DNA of 51,127 bases from Candidatus Gastranaerophilales bacterium (GCA_944323275.1 CALUSA010000007.1:1-51127), one strand, 5' to 3'. Positions 25,664 to 34,488 are shown, counted from the first letter of the stretch. Notes: generated by a model from the sequence alone, not told the origin. A program made the numbers and translations.

Positions 25664-25974
25664 TGTCTGAGTGTGAATTCGCTTGTAGGAGAGCTAGACC
25701 CCATGACTTGTTGGCTGTGCAGGGCTTGTTGTCAAAAAATGTTGTCTGAGTGGGACCTCGCTTGTAGGAGTGGTACACGGAGTGCGAGTGGCACCGAGTC
25801 TAGCATTTTACGGAAGTGACCCCATGTACTTGTTGCGAGTGCCTGGGTTATAAGATGGCGGTTGAACTTGTTTTATGCACTCGTTCAATAAGTTATCGGG
25901 GGCAGTTGACTATATGAAATACTTGTTTATTGCACAGGTTCAACGAGTAGTCGGTGTCATTTGGCTATGTGAAG
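25664..25974 (+). repeat. Mosaic intergenic repeat, copy A
   Basis: Gene-free DNA made of recurring modules. A left module (TGTCTGAGTGxGA..CGCTTGTAGGAG) occurs at 25664 and again at 25743. A right module (ACTTGTTT..GCAC..GTTCAA..AG..CGG..GTCA.TTG.CTAT.TGAA) occurs at about 25866-25919 and 25921-25974. Positions 25743-25920 match 45943-46120 with no gaps and only two differences (25779 and 25902). I see no clear terminal inverted repeats, transposase or reading frame. Orientation is given as the shared strand, not as known transcription. Confidence 0.75.
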
Positions 25975-25991
25975 ATTTCATTTACAAAGTA

Positions 25992-26041
25992 TTGAATAAG
26001 TAATAAAATCTGTTATAATTTTAATAGTAATGATTATTACT
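25992..26041 (+). promoter_or_regulatory. Promoter and Per/Fur-type operator of the peroxide-response genes
   Basis: TTGAAT (25992-25997) and TATAAT (26014-26019) are 16 bases apart. AGTAAT-GATT-ATTACT (26026-26041) is a palindrome covering the predicted start point and resembles PerR/Fur boxes. It precedes the gene for a PerR/Fur-family regulator, so autoregulation is likely. Confidence 0.6.
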
Positions 26042-26052
26042 TAGGAAATTCT

Positions 26053-26505
26053 ATGAACAAAGAATTATACCTGAAAGAGCGTGTAGAAAAACTTAAAGAA
26101 GTCTGTCATATCAAAGGTATGAGGGTGACTCCGCAAAGGATAGAAATTTTTAAAGAAGTTGCAAAATCCTGCAGTCATCCTGATGTAGAAACTATTTATG
26201 AAGCAGTAAAAGATAAAATGCCTAATGTTTCTATGGATACGGTATATAGAACCCTGGCTTCTTTAGAAGAACTTGATATGATTTTCAGAGTAGACAATCA
26301 GCTGCCAAAAGCAAGATTTGACGCTGATAAAACACCTCACTACCATTTTATCTGCACACAATGTAATGAAGTATATGATATATTTTTAGAACCTGACGAA
26401 GAAATATCTTTGCCCAAAAATGCAGATAAATATGGTAAAATAAAAGACATTAATGTTCAAATTCGAGGAATTTGTAACAAATGCCTCGAACAAAATAACA
26501 AATAG
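26053..26505 (+). CDS. perR: Fur-family repressor, PerR-like
   Basis: The 150-residue Fur-family regulator has an N-terminal winged helix ([29 protein letters not shown]) and a metal-binding C-terminal half with [14 protein letters not shown] and CNKC. The two CxxC pairs hold structural zinc. The Asp in RFD and the HYH cluster correspond to the regulatory metal site of PerR, whose histidines are oxidised by peroxide. Rubredoxin and rubrerythrin genes directly downstream support a peroxide-sensing role rather than iron uptake control. AGGAAAT precedes the ATG. A Fur or Zur assignment remains possible because the families are close. Confidence 0.82.
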   Translation: MNKELYLKERVEKLKEVCHIKGMRVTPQRIEIFKEVAKSCSHPDVETIYEAVKDKMPNVSMDTVYRTLASLEELDMIFRVDNQLPKARFDADKTPHYHFICTQCNEVYDIFLEPDEEISLPKNADKYGKIKDINVQIRGICNKCLEQNNK

Positions 26506-26519
26506 TAAGGAGATTAAGA

Positions 26520-26660
26520 ATGAAAAAGTATGTATGCAACGTATGCGGTTTTGTTTATGACCCGTCAGAAAATGATAACATAGCTTTTGAAGACCTCGGT
26601 GATGATTACGTTTGTCCGCTTTGCGGAGTCGGTAAAGATGAATTCTCACCGGAAGAATAG
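26520..26660 (+). CDS. Rubredoxin
   Basis: The 46-residue protein has [10 protein letters not shown] and [11 protein letters not shown], the two CxxCG loops holding the single Fe(Cys)4 centre of rubredoxins; the usual length is ~52. It carries electrons to rubrerythrin for peroxide reduction. AAGGAG lies eight bases before the ATG, and the gene is 14 bases after the perR stop, so the two are co-transcribed. Confidence 0.93.
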   Translation: MKKYVCNVCGFVYDPSENDNIAFEDLGDDYVCPLCGVGKDEFSPEE

Positions 26661-26744
26661 AAAACAGATATTATTTTAAATTGTGGAGAGAGGGACAGCT
26701 GAAATAAATAAGCAAGCAGTCCCTTTGTATTAAAAGGAGCGAAT

Positions 26745-27284
26745 ATGGAACTAAAGGGTAGTAAAACAGAAAAAAATTTAATGGAAGCGTTTGCAGGAGA
26801 ATCACAGGCTCGTAACAAGTACACATACTACGCCTCACAGGCAAAGAAAGAAGGTTACGTGCAAATATCAAAGATTTTTGAAGCAACAGCAGATAACGAA
26901 AAAGAACACGCAAAATTATGGTTTAAATTACTGCATAACGGACAAATTGCAGATACTATGACCAATCTTGAAGACGCTGCAAACGGCGAAAATTACGAAT
27001 GGACACAAATGTATGCTCAATTTGCTAAAGAAGCAGAAGAAGAAGGTTTTAAAGATATTGCCTTTTTATTCAAAAAAGTAGCGGAAATTGAAAAACATCA
27101 CGAAGACCGTTACAAAAAACTTCTTGAAAATATTAAAAACGGAAAAGTTTTTGAAAAAGAAGAAGAAGTTGAATGGGAATGCGCAAATTGCGGCTTCCGC
27201 CACAAAGGAGTAAAATCCGTTGAAGTTTGCCCTGTGTGCAAACATCCGAGAGCATACTTCTTTATGACCGAAAAAAATTATTAA
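26745..27284 (+). CDS. Rubrerythrin
   Basis: The 179-residue peroxidase of anaerobes has a ferritin-like four-helix domain with di-iron ligands ([37 protein letters not shown]). It is followed by a C-terminal rubredoxin-like domain with [10 protein letters not shown] and [11 protein letters not shown]. It reduces hydrogen peroxide with electrons from rubredoxin. It has AAAGGAG upstream and a strong terminator downstream. Together with perR and rubredoxin it forms a compact oxidative-stress unit. Confidence 0.95.
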   Translation: MELKGSKTEKNLMEAFAGESQARNKYTYYASQAKKEGYVQISKIFEATADNEKEHAKLWFKLLHNGQIADTMTNLEDAANGENYEWTQMYAQFAKEAEEEGFKDIAFLFKKVAEIEKHHEDRYKKLLENIKNGKVFEKEEEVEWECANCGFRHKGVKSVEVCPVCKHPRAYFFMTEKNY

Positions 27285-27335
27285 TACGTTAAATAAACAC
27301 ACGCAGCCCGATAAAATCGGAAGTAAACAAACCTG

Positions 27336-27372
27336 TGCCCTTATTGAATAAAACAATGAGGGCATTCTTTTT
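27336..27372 (+). terminator. Terminator of the perR-rubrerythrin unit
   Basis: TGCCCTTATTG pairs with CAATGAGGGCA (one G-T pair) around GAATAAAA-type loop bases and is followed by TTCTTTTT. Confidence 0.85.
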
Positions 27373-27427
27373 ATATTAAAATTCAAATTATGATACAATA
27401 GTTGTCTATAAAGGAGAAAAAGATTTT

Positions 27428-28762
27428 ATGACAACAGCAAATCAAAATTTAAAACCGGTTACAACAAAAATCAATGCTAAAGGAAACTTAGAAATAGGCG
27501 GCTGTGATTTAATTGACCTTGCAGAACAGTACGGAACCCCTCTGTATGTTTTTGATGAACAGACAATAAGAACAATAGCCAGAGAATATAAACAGGCTTT
27601 TAAAGCTTATCCTAAAGTCAGTATGTTATATGCCTCAAAAGCGTTTATGACAAAAGCTGTTGTCAGAATTCTGGATGAAGAAGGCTTTGGCTTTGATATG
27701 GTGTCTGGCGGTGAAATTTATACAGCCGCAGCAGCCGGAGCAAATATGAAAAAATGTCTTTTTAACGGCAACAATAAATCTTACGATGAATTGCAAATGG
27801 CAGTGGAATTAGGCGTAGGGCTTATTTCTGTTGACAATTTTTTAGAGCTTGCACTGCTTAATGAGGTAGCAAAATCTAATAACAAAACCGTTGATATTCT
27901 TTTAAGGGTTACTCCGGGCATTGAGTGTCATACGCACGAATATATACAAACAGGGCACCTTGATTCCAAATTCGGGTTTGATTTAACTCAGGTGGATGAG
28001 GCTGTTGAGCTTATTCTTGAGGAATACCAGAATCTTAACCCTGTCGGATTGCACGCTCACATAGGCTCACAAATTTTTGAAACAAATATTTATTATGACG
28101 AGGTTGAGGTTCTTTTAAAAGAAGCGGGCAGGCTTAAAGAAAAATATTCTTTAAATCTTACCCATATCAACCTTGGCGGCGGGCTGGGGATAAAATATAC
28201 GGAAAATGATTGTCCGCCTTCAATAAATGAAATTGCCGAAAAAATAATATCTTCAATAAAAGACAACGCCGTAAAATATAATGTTGAGGAACCGGAAATT
28301 CATATAGAGCCTGGCAGAAGCATAATTGGTACCTCTGGAGTAACGCTTTATACTGTTGGCAGTTCAAAACAGGTGCCTAAAGGAAGAAAATATGTTGCTG
28401 TAGACGGCGGTATGGCTGATAACCCTCGTCCGAGTTTGTATCAGGCAGTTTATACAGCCGATGTCGTTGACAAACCCGTGGCGGAACCTGTTGAAACAGT
28501 TACTATTGCAGGAAGATTCTGTGAATCAGGGGATATTTTGATAAAAGATATCAAACTGCCCGTGCTTAAAGAAGGCGATATACTGTGCTTTTATGACACA
28601 GGGGCGTACGGATATTCCATGGCAAGCAATTACAACCGTGTATTAAAACCTGCTGCGGTACTTGTAAATAACTCACAATCTGATATTATTATAAATAGAG
28701 AAAGTTATGAGCATTTAACTGCTTGCGACGTTATTCCGGATAGATTAAAAAACAAGGCATAG
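27428..28762 (+). CDS. lysA: Diaminopimelate decarboxylase
   Basis: The 444-residue fold-type III PLP enzyme makes L-lysine from meso-diaminopimelate in the last step of the DAP pathway. Lys71 in MLYASKAF forms the Schiff base. HAHIGSQIFE, GGGLGIKY, EPGRSI and GRFCESGDIL are the family motifs, the last contributing the active-site Cys-Glu from the partner subunit. AAAGGAG precedes the ATG, with a TACAAT -10 box at 27394-27399. The cyclase gene starts three bases after its stop, so the two are co-expressed. Lysine/DAP supply and c-di-AMP both bear on cell-wall growth. Confidence 0.95.
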   Translation: MTTANQNLKPVTTKINAKGNLEIGGCDLIDLAEQYGTPLYVFDEQTIRTIAREYKQAFKAYPKVSMLYASKAFMTKAVVRILDEEGFGFDMVSGGEIYTAAAAGANMKKCLFNGNNKSYDELQMAVELGVGLISVDNFLELALLNEVAKSNNKTVDILLRVTPGIECHTHEYIQTGHLDSKFGFDLTQVDEAVELILEEYQNLNPVGLHAHIGSQIFETNIYYDEVEVLLKEAGRLKEKYSLNLTHINLGGGLGIKYTENDCPPSINEIAEKIISSIKDNAVKYNVEEPEIHIEPGRSIIGTSGVTLYTVGSSKQVPKGRKYVAVDGGMADNPRPSLYQAVYTADVVDKPVAEPVETVTIAGRFCESGDILIKDIKLPVLKEGDILCFYDTGAYGYSMASNYNRVLKPAAVLVNNSQSDIIINRESYEHLTACDVIPDRLKNKA

Positions 28763-28765
28763 CAA

Positions 28766-29698
28766 GTGTTAGGAGAGATTAAAGACATATTAATCAGCCA
28801 GTTGAAATTTCTGCATTTAACCTTTAGCTGGGTTAATATAGTGGAAGTTGCAATTATTGCTGCGTTTTTATTCTTTATCTATCAGAAATTTATCAAAGGC
28901 ACGCAGTCTGAAAAACTTGTTAAAGGTATTTTTATACTGCTTTTTGCGTGGTTGTTTTCTGAAATTTTGATTAAATTTAATCTGTTTATACTCGGCGTAT
29001 TCCTGCGTACTATGGTCAGCGTAATTATGTTCGGTGCCGTAATTATCTTCCAGCCGGAAATAAGAAAATTTCTCGGATATCTGGGGCAGTCAAATATTTT
29101 TCATTCTCACTTTAACAGAAAAAACAGCAAAGAAACCCAGAAAGTTAACGTAATAAAAGAACTTATCGAAACGGTAAAATATTTGTCAAAAACCCGTACC
29201 GGTGCATTAATGGTGCTTGAAAGAGAAGAAGATGTCAACAGTTATTCGGATGTTGGTACCCAGCTTGACGCACTGCTGTCTACGGAATTGTTGCTTACAA
29301 TTTTTCACCCCAACACACCTTTGCATGATGGTGCTGTTGTTATAGAAGGCGAAATAATTAAATCTGCCGGTGTTCTGCTTCCGCTTACCGAAGATCCTAA
29401 ACTGAGCTGGAAGTACGGTACAAGGCACAGAGCGGCTATCGGAATGAGTGAAGTTTCGGATTCCGCCTGTCTTGTGGTGTCGGAAGAAACAGGTGATGTT
29501 TCAATTGCTCTTGACGGCACTCTCAAAAAATATGATGACATTACTCTGTTAAAAAAAGATTTGGAGATTCTTCTCGGATACGAAGATGAGGACGAAAAAC
29601 TGGAAGAAGATAACAAGACTGTTTTCAATTTTATAAAAATTAAGACTAAAAAACAGTCTGCTGTTAATGAAAAAAAGAATGATAAGCTGTCAAAATAA
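28766..29698 (+). CDS. cdaA: Diadenylate cyclase, CdaA type
   Basis: The ~310-residue enzyme makes cyclic di-AMP from two ATP. Three N-terminal membrane helices (~26-95) are followed by the DAC domain (~125-280), with the catalytic DGA (188-190) and RHR (220-222) motifs. The likely start is GTG at 28766, three bases after lysA. The C terminus is a basic and acidic tail. In Firmicutes cdaA is followed by cdaR (YbbR), which is missing here. A lysA-cdaA pairing, as I recall from cyanobacteria, supports the proposed lineage; that is from memory and should be checked. Confidence 0.92.
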   Translation: MLGEIKDILISQLKFLHLTFSWVNIVEVAIIAAFLFFIYQKFIKGTQSEKLVKGIFILLFAWLFSEILIKFNLFILGVFLRTMVSVIMFGAVIIFQPEIRKFLGYLGQSNIFHSHFNRKNSKETQKVNVIKELIETVKYLSKTRTGALMVLEREEDVNSYSDVGTQLDALLSTELLLTIFHPNTPLHDGAVVIEGEIIKSAGVLLPLTEDPKLSWKYGTRHRAAIGMSEVSDSACLVVSEETGDVSIALDGTLKKYDDITLLKKDLEILLGYEDEDEKLEEDNKTVFNFIKIKTKKQSAVNEKKNDKLSK

Positions 29699-29706
29699 TT
29701 AAAAAA

Positions 29707-30318
29707 ATGAACCCGATTGAAACGATTTATCAAAATAAAATAGTGGCTGTAATTAGAGCGGAAGAAGCTTCTGAAGCTTTTGAAAAAGCTAAAGTAATGA
29801 GAGAAGCCGGTATTAAAGTCTTTGAAATTACCGTTGAAAAAGGTTGCGTTTTACCAGCCCTGCAGCAAATAAAAGCTCTCGGTGATACAGTTGTTATGGC
29901 AGGCGGGGTTATAACCGCAATGCGTGCACAGGAGGCAATCGATAACGGTGCACAGGTTATTGTTTCACCGGTATTTCAAACAAGTCTGGCAAAATATTGT
30001 CTTGGCATAAAAGTTCCGCATATAGCTACTGTTTCAACGCCGAATGAGGCGTATAATGCCTGGAAAGCACGTATTCCCATAATAAAAATATTTCCTGCAA
30101 AACCTATGGGCAGAATCGAATATCTTGAAGATATGCTGCGCCCGATGCCTTTTTTGAAGCTTATGCCCTCCGGCGGAATTTCTCTTGAAGATTTTAAAGA
30201 CTATCTTAACGCAGGTGCTGTAGCTGTTGGTATGGGCAGATGTTTATATAAAAATGCAAACCTGCACGAAATAAAAGAACGTGCCAGATATGTGCTGGAA
30301 ATTTTAAATCAAAATTAA
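29707..30318 (+). CDS. eda: KDPG/KHG aldolase
   Basis: The 203-residue class I aldolase splits 2-dehydro-3-deoxy-6-phosphogluconate (or 4-hydroxy-2-oxoglutarate) into pyruvate and an aldehyde. Catalytic signs are Arg17 in VIRAEE, Glu44 in EITVE and Schiff-base Lys127 in IIKIFPAKPMG, with phosphate-binding MPSGGI near the end. It follows cdaA by eight bases without an obvious ribosome site and is probably carried on the same transcript. It suggests an Entner-Doudoroff branch or uronate degradation. Confidence 0.92.
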   Translation: MNPIETIYQNKIVAVIRAEEASEAFEKAKVMREAGIKVFEITVEKGCVLPALQQIKALGDTVVMAGGVITAMRAQEAIDNGAQVIVSPVFQTSLAKYCLGIKVPHIATVSTPNEAYNAWKARIPIIKIFPAKPMGRIEYLEDMLRPMPFLKLMPSGGISLEDFKDYLNAGAVAVGMGRCLYKNANLHEIKERARYVLEILNQN

Positions 30319-30322
30319 TATA

Positions 30323-31882
30323 CTATTTTGACTGTTTGCGTTTTCTTCCGTACAAAAACAGCAACGGCAGACAGGCTAAAGCAACGATACCCCAGACCCG
30401 GAATGTTTCAATGTAGGCACAAAGAGTTGATTGCTGAACAAGTGTATTATATAACATTCCCTGCGCTTTTGCCTGTGCAACGGCAATAACCTCGTACTGA
30501 CAAAAATGAGCAGTGAGTGCGGATAATTTTTCCATATAAACTGTATTTTGTGTATTAAGCTGCTCTACAAGGTTGTGCTGAAAAGCTTGTGAATATCTCG
30601 AAACCATTGTTGCTACAAGTGATGTACCTATTGCAGCACCTAGGTTTTTAATAAGATTTTGCACACCGCTGGCATTTGTCATCTGTGCATTGCTTATGGT
30701 TTCCATTGATGCCGTTGTCAACACTGTAATAGTCATACCTACCGAAAAACCAAAGATAATATTCGGGATAATAATATTAATCATTGAAAACTCAAGGTTT
30801 AACTCACCGAACATTAACCCTGACACCCCGAGTCCGATAAGCCCGAGTGCCGTAAGCAGCCTGAAATCAAAAAATTTATTAGTAAGACTGTACATTGTAA
30901 TTGCTGCAACTGAGCCGAAACCTCGTGGCATTAAAGAATACCCGCTCCAGAAAGCATTATACCCCATAAGATTCTGTAAAAATAATGGCATTACCGTAGT
31001 AGATGCATACAAAACCATATTGGCAATTACAAGTATAATCGTTCCTATGACAAAATTTTTGTCCTTAAAAACTTTTAAATCAATAATCGACTCTTTCTGT
31101 ACAATTTGGGAGTATATAAACAAAACCATTGCTACCATTGATATACCAAAAGTCCAGCATATCCATTCCGACCCGAACCAGTCGGCGTTATTTCCCTTAT
31201 CTAAAAATACCTGAAAAGTGACCAGCCATATAATCAGGAAGAAAAAACCAACAAAATCAATTTTTGCATTTGCCTGCTTTTGTGCGTAAGGCGGGTCATA
31301 AATCCACAATTTTGAGGTAACTGCAGCAATCAAACCGAAAGGTATATTTATAAAAAATATCCAGTTCCATGACCAGTTGTCTGTAAGCCAGCCGCCTAAA
31401 ATAGGACCTATTACCGGTGCAACAACAACCCCGAAACCGAAAATTGACATTGCAAGTGCTCTTTTTTCTAACGGAAACGCCTCCAGCAAAATTGCCTGTG
31501 ATACAGGCAGCAGTGCACCGCCGCCGAGTCCTTGCAGAATTCTTGAAAATATCATCATTTCAAGTGAGGTCGACATACCACACAGCAATGATGCACCTGT
31601 AAAAAGCAGAATACAGGCGATAAAAAAATGTTTTCGTCCGAAAAATTTTGAAAACCAGTCAACAGAAGGAACGACAATACCGCTTGCGATTAAATAACTT
31701 GTCAAAATCCATGTGGCTTCATCATTACTGGAGGAAAAACTTCCAGCCATCTGCGGCAGAGCAACGTTTGCAATTGTTCCGTCAAGAACAAATATAAAAG
31801 TTGCAGTCATTACTGCTATTGTTGTAAGCCACGGATTTATCCTAGGTATTGTATTTTCTGATGTCGTAACTGTATTTTCCAT
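30323..31882 (-). CDS. DHA2-family (EmrB/QacA) multidrug exporter, 14 TM
   Basis: The 519-residue MFS transporter has 14 predicted helices. It contains motif A-like FSKFFGRKHFF and the antiporter motif C region GPILGGWLTDNWSW. FVLDGTIANVALPQM in the first helix is typical of EmrB/QacA. It should export lipophilic drugs or bile-like compounds by proton antiport. The gene starts two bases after the MarR stop, so the regulator and exporter form one operon. No EmrA-type adaptor is seen nearby, unusual for an EmrB in a diderm. Confidence 0.92.
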   Translation of the reverse strand: MENTVTTSENTIPRINPWLTTIAVMTATFIFVLDGTIANVALPQMAGSFSSSNDEATWILTSYLIASGIVVPSVDWFSKFFGRKHFFIACILLFTGASLLCGMSTSLEMMIFSRILQGLGGGALLPVSQAILLEAFPLEKRALAMSIFGFGVVVAPVIGPILGGWLTDNWSWNWIFFINIPFGLIAAVTSKLWIYDPPYAQKQANAKIDFVGFFFLIIWLVTFQVFLDKGNNADWFGSEWICWTFGISMVAMVLFIYSQIVQKESIIDLKVFKDKNFVIGTIILVIANMVLYASTTVMPLFLQNLMGYNAFWSGYSLMPRGFGSVAAITMYSLTNKFFDFRLLTALGLIGLGVSGLMFGELNLEFSMINIIIPNIIFGFSVGMTITVLTTASMETISNAQMTNASGVQNLIKNLGAAIGTSLVATMVSRYSQAFQHNLVEQLNTQNTVYMEKLSALTAHFCQYEVIAVAQAKAQGMLYNTLVQQSTLCAYIETFRVWGIVALACLPLLFLYGRKRKQSK

Positions 31883-31884
31883 AT

Positions 31885-32352
31885 TTATATTTGTATGTTT
31901 GATTTTTCGCTTATTTTAGAAATAATTTTATTTAACAAATTTTTTAGCTGCTTAATGTCGTTAATGTCAAAATCAGACCAAAAATTTTCAAGATCCTTTT
32001 TTACTACGTAAGAAAATTCATCAATTATTTTTTGCCCTTTTGCAGTTGTTTTGAGAAGTTTAACCGGTCTGTTCTGTTTGATAGCCGCAACTCTTTTGAT
32101 TAAACCCTTTTGCTCAAGTATTGCAAGTATTCTTGATGTATTGGAACGATCTTTTAACAAAATTTTTGCAAGATCACGTTGACACATATTATCGAGCGAA
32201 GCAATTGCATCAAGTGCAATGTACTGGTCAATGGTCATGTCCATACCGAGTGTTTGTATAAAATTTGCACCGTGTAGCCGCAAATAAACGGAGGCCTTGT
32301 CGACAAGGTAGGGCAGACAATCCGCATAACACTCTGGTATATCTCCTCTCAT
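31885..32352 (-). CDS. MarR-family repressor of the exporter operon
   Basis: The 155-residue winged-helix regulator has a MarR core: QYIALDAIASLDNMCQRDLAKILLKDRSNTSRILAILEQKGLIKR holds the recognition helix and VKLLKTTAKGQKII the wing. It probably releases DNA on binding a substrate of the co-transcribed exporter. Two tandem operators sit between its promoter and its start. The ATG has no ribosome-binding site close by; the 31-base leader consists of operator DNA. Confidence 0.9.
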   Translation of the reverse strand: MRGDIPECYADCLPYLVDKASVYLRLHGANFIQTLGMDMTIDQYIALDAIASLDNMCQRDLAKILLKDRSNTSRILAILEQKGLIKRVAAIKQNRPVKLLKTTAKGQKIIDEFSYVVKKDLENFWSDFDINDIKQLKNLLNKIISKISEKSNIQI

Positions 32353-32354
32353 TA

Positions 32355-32386
32355 TGTTGTAACTCCAACATGTTGTAATTCCAACA
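32355..32386 (-). promoter_or_regulatory. Two tandem MarR operators
   Basis: TGTTGTAACTCCAACA (32355-32370) and TGTTGTAATTCCAACA (32371-32386) are adjacent 16-base direct repeats, each a TGTTG-N6-CAACA palindrome. They cover the predicted transcription start of the marR-exporter operon. Confidence 0.75.
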
Positions 32387-32389
32387 TAT

Positions 32390-32418
32390 ATTTTATGAAA
32401 TATATGTTAAAAGGTCAA
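32390..32418 (-). promoter_or_regulatory. Promoter of the marR-exporter operon
   Basis: On the minus strand TTGACC (32413-32418) and TAAAAT (32390-32395) are exactly 17 bases apart. The -35 box overlaps the last codons of the upstream DUF2023-like gene, so the operon has its own promoter. Confidence 0.7.
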
Positions 32419-32888
32419 ATTTTTAAATTTAAGCGGGCGTTTTCTTTTTCGATTCGTTTGTTATACTTTTCACGCATTATAAAATATCTACGACACTGTT
32501 GAATTTTGTCATACCCGAGCATTATTCCAAGCATAAAGTCCTGTTCGGGAGTAATTTTATCAAGTTTTTTATCCAGCGTTTTTACAACTCTTATGCAGTC
32601 AGCATTACCAAAAAATACGTTAATGTTTTTGCTGTTTACTTCATTTATTAAATAAGGAATTTGTTCCCGCTTGAGCCTGCTTTCAATAACGGCTTTGTTG
32701 GTTATTTTTTCTGTAGTTAATACTAGGTTTCTCAGACCTTTTTTATATTCATAAATATGGTGATAAAAAACCCTTAAATCATTATATTGCTCAGTTGTAG
32801 GTGTACTATTTTTGTTTTTTGCCGCTTCTTTAAAATTAACAAAGCGGTAATAATTTGTATTACTGTACGTTATAGGTTTAAGCTGCAT
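32415..32888 (-). CDS. DUF2023-like protein
   Basis: The 157-residue protein resembles DUF2023 from memory, by the segments VFYHHIYEYKKGLRNLVLTT, INVFFGNADCIRVV and TPEQDFMLGIMLGYD. The family has no known function. The N terminus (MQLKPITYSNT) and NFKEA at 18-22 loosely recall the Phe-motif proteins of this window. No signal peptide. The family match was not verified by search. Confidence 0.65.
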   Translation of the reverse strand: MQLKPITYSNTNYYRFVNFKEAAKNKNSTPTTEQYNDLRVFYHHIYEYKKGLRNLVLTTEKITNKAVIESRLKREQIPYLINEVNSKNINVFFGNADCIRVVKTLDKKLDKITPEQDFMLGIMLGYDKIQQCRRYFIMREKYNKRIEKENARLNLKI

Positions 32889-32951
32889 TTATACCTCTTA
32901 TGTGTTTGTTCTTACTAAAAATGTATGGCATACCGAACATTTTGTCAAGAG

Positions 32952-33434
32952 CTAAACACATACAGATGCAAAGCTAAACGGAATAACTTTTTTAAGGTCA
33001 TCAGGACAAAGTTCTACCTGATACCCTATTTTCCCTGCACTGAAAATTATAGTATCAAAATTTTGGGCAGATTCATCAATTACTGTTGTAAAAAGTTTTT
33101 TCATCCCGATTGGAGAACAGCCGCCATGAATATAGCCCGTAGCTGGTAAAAGTTCTTTTAAATGCAGCATTTCAACAGATTTTTCATTAACGGCAGCCGC
33201 TGCTTTTTTTAAATCTAACTCACGAGCAACAGGTATCATAAATACATAATTTTTTTTTGATTTTCCTACGCAGACTAGAGTTTTAAAAACCATATCCGGA
33301 TTTTGACCGAGAACGCTTGCAACCTCAACTCCGCTTATTGCCGTTGTGTCAATATAGCTATAGTGTTTGTAGTTTATTTTATATTTGTCAAGAATTCTCA
33401 TTACATTGGTTTTGTACTCTGATTTTGCGCTCAT
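32952..33434 (-). CDS. ybaK: Cys-tRNA(Pro)/Cys-tRNA(Cys) deacylase, YbaK/EbsC type
   Basis: About 160 residues of the YbaK fold. This editing factor hydrolyses Cys wrongly attached to tRNA-Pro. Family signs are TAISGVEVASVLGQNPDMVFKTLV, the Lys in KTL, the loop YIHGGCSPIGMKK and the C-terminal SAGKIGYQVELCPDDL. ATG 33434 is chosen because GGAG precedes it; the frame could start at the upstream TTG. Confidence 0.9.
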   Translation of the reverse strand: MSAKSEYKTNVMRILDKYKINYKHYSYIDTTAISGVEVASVLGQNPDMVFKTLVCVGKSKKNYVFMIPVARELDLKKAAAAVNEKSVEMLHLKELLPATGYIHGGCSPIGMKKLFTTVIDESAQNFDTIIFSAGKIGYQVELCPDDLKKVIPFSFASVCV

Positions 33435-33521
33435 AAATTTACTCCGCAACTAAATAGCCTGACTGAAGAATGTATTTGATGATTACATTAAATAAAATAA
33501 AGCAACATAAAGGAGAAAGCA

Positions 33522-33851
33522 ATGTCTAAAGTTATAGAATTAACTGATGAAAATTTTGATATACAGATAAAAAATGCAACAAATCCGGTGCTTGTAGATT
33601 TTTTTGCACCGTGGTGCGGACACTGCAAGGTACAGGAGCCGATAATAGAAAAATTGGCATCAGAATTAAAAGATAAAGCTGTTATTGCCAAAATAAACGT
33701 AGATGAAAACCGCACTACTGCAGCAAGATTTTTTGTCAGCGGGATACCTGCAATGCTTCTGTTTAAAGACGGAAAGCTTGTTAACCAGACTGCCGGAGTA
33801 AGGCATATAAATGAATTAAAAAAACTTATTAATAACTACACAGAAGCCTGA
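33522..33851 (+). CDS. trxA: Thioredoxin
   Basis: The 109-residue thioredoxin has active site WCGHC (Cys32, Cys35), Gly-His rather than the classical Gly-Pro, plus the cis-proline in SGIPAML. It reduces disulfides in the cytoplasm. AAAGGAG precedes the ATG. It converges on rex, a redox-sensing repressor. The CGHC centre suggests a more oxidising potential than standard TrxA. Confidence 0.92.
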   Translation: MSKVIELTDENFDIQIKNATNPVLVDFFAPWCGHCKVQEPIIEKLASELKDKAVIAKINVDENRTTAARFFVSGIPAMLLFKDGKLVNQTAGVRHINELKKLINNYTEA

Positions 33852-33858
33852 TAAAATA

Positions 33859-34488
33859 TTACTCAATATCCTTGCAGGCAAATTGTAAAAAGCTGCCCAT
33901 AAGATTTTCATTCCAGACTTTTACGGTTGGTGGAACTTTGAGTACAACAGGCGTAAAATTCCAGATATATTTTATATCAGACTCTATCAAAAAATCTGCA
34001 ACCTGTTGAGCAGCCTGTCTTGGGACGGTCAATATCGCAATTTCCACACCGAGTCTTTGAACAAGATTTGGCAGTTTTGAAATATGAAAAATCTGTTTGT
34101 TGTTAACCTGAATATCAATTTTTTGAGGGTCATTGTCAAACAATGCCAGTATATTTAAGCCGTAACTGTTGAAACTGTCATATTTGGCAAGTGCCAGCCC
34201 GAGGTGTCCCGAACCTACAATAAAAGCATCTTTTGTCTTTGAAAAGCCGAGAGTTTTTTCGATAGAATCTTTAAGGTCTTTCACCATATACCCTACACGG
34301 CATTTGCCGGCGTTATTTAAAAGTTTAAAATCTTTGCGTACCTGAGAATCGTCAATGCCAAGTCTTTGTGCAATTTGAGGACTTGAGATTGTATCTATTC
34401 CGGCTTCGATATATTCAACCATGATACTGTGGTATAAGGTTAATCTGTTTGAAACTTTTTCTGGTATATTTTTACTCATAATTTTCAC
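33859..34488 (-). CDS. rex: Redox-sensing repressor Rex
   Basis: The 209-residue regulator has an N-terminal winged helix (ISSPQIAQRLGIDDSQVRKDFKLL) and a Rossmann domain with VGSGHLGLALAKY that binds NADH/NAD+. Rex leaves DNA when NADH is high and so controls fermentation and anaerobic metabolism genes. The start is GTG 34488 or ATG 34479. A TATAAT box lies at 34507-34512 (minus strand), and a Rex-like half site (TTGTGTGAAAATT) sits next to the start, which hints at self-control. Confidence 0.93.
   Translation of the reverse strand: MKIMSKNIPEKVSNRLTLYHSIMVEYIEAGIDTISSPQIAQRLGIDDSQVRKDFKLLNNAGKCRVGYMVKDLKDSIEKTLGFSKTKDAFIVGSGHLGLALAKYDSFNSYGLNILALFDNDPQKIDIQVNNKQIFHISKLPNLVQRLGVEIAILTVPRQAAQQVADFLIESDIKYIWNFTPVVLKVPPTVKVWNENLMGSFLQFACKDIE

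Noticed and set aside
25664-25974. CRISPR array or insertion sequence
   Set aside because: Repeats are unevenly spaced modules without unique spacers; no cas genes, transposase or clear terminal inverted repeats.
27285-27427. Lysine riboswitch before lysA
   Set aside because: The hairpin there is a simple terminator of the upstream unit; no lysine-riboswitch core motifs are visible.
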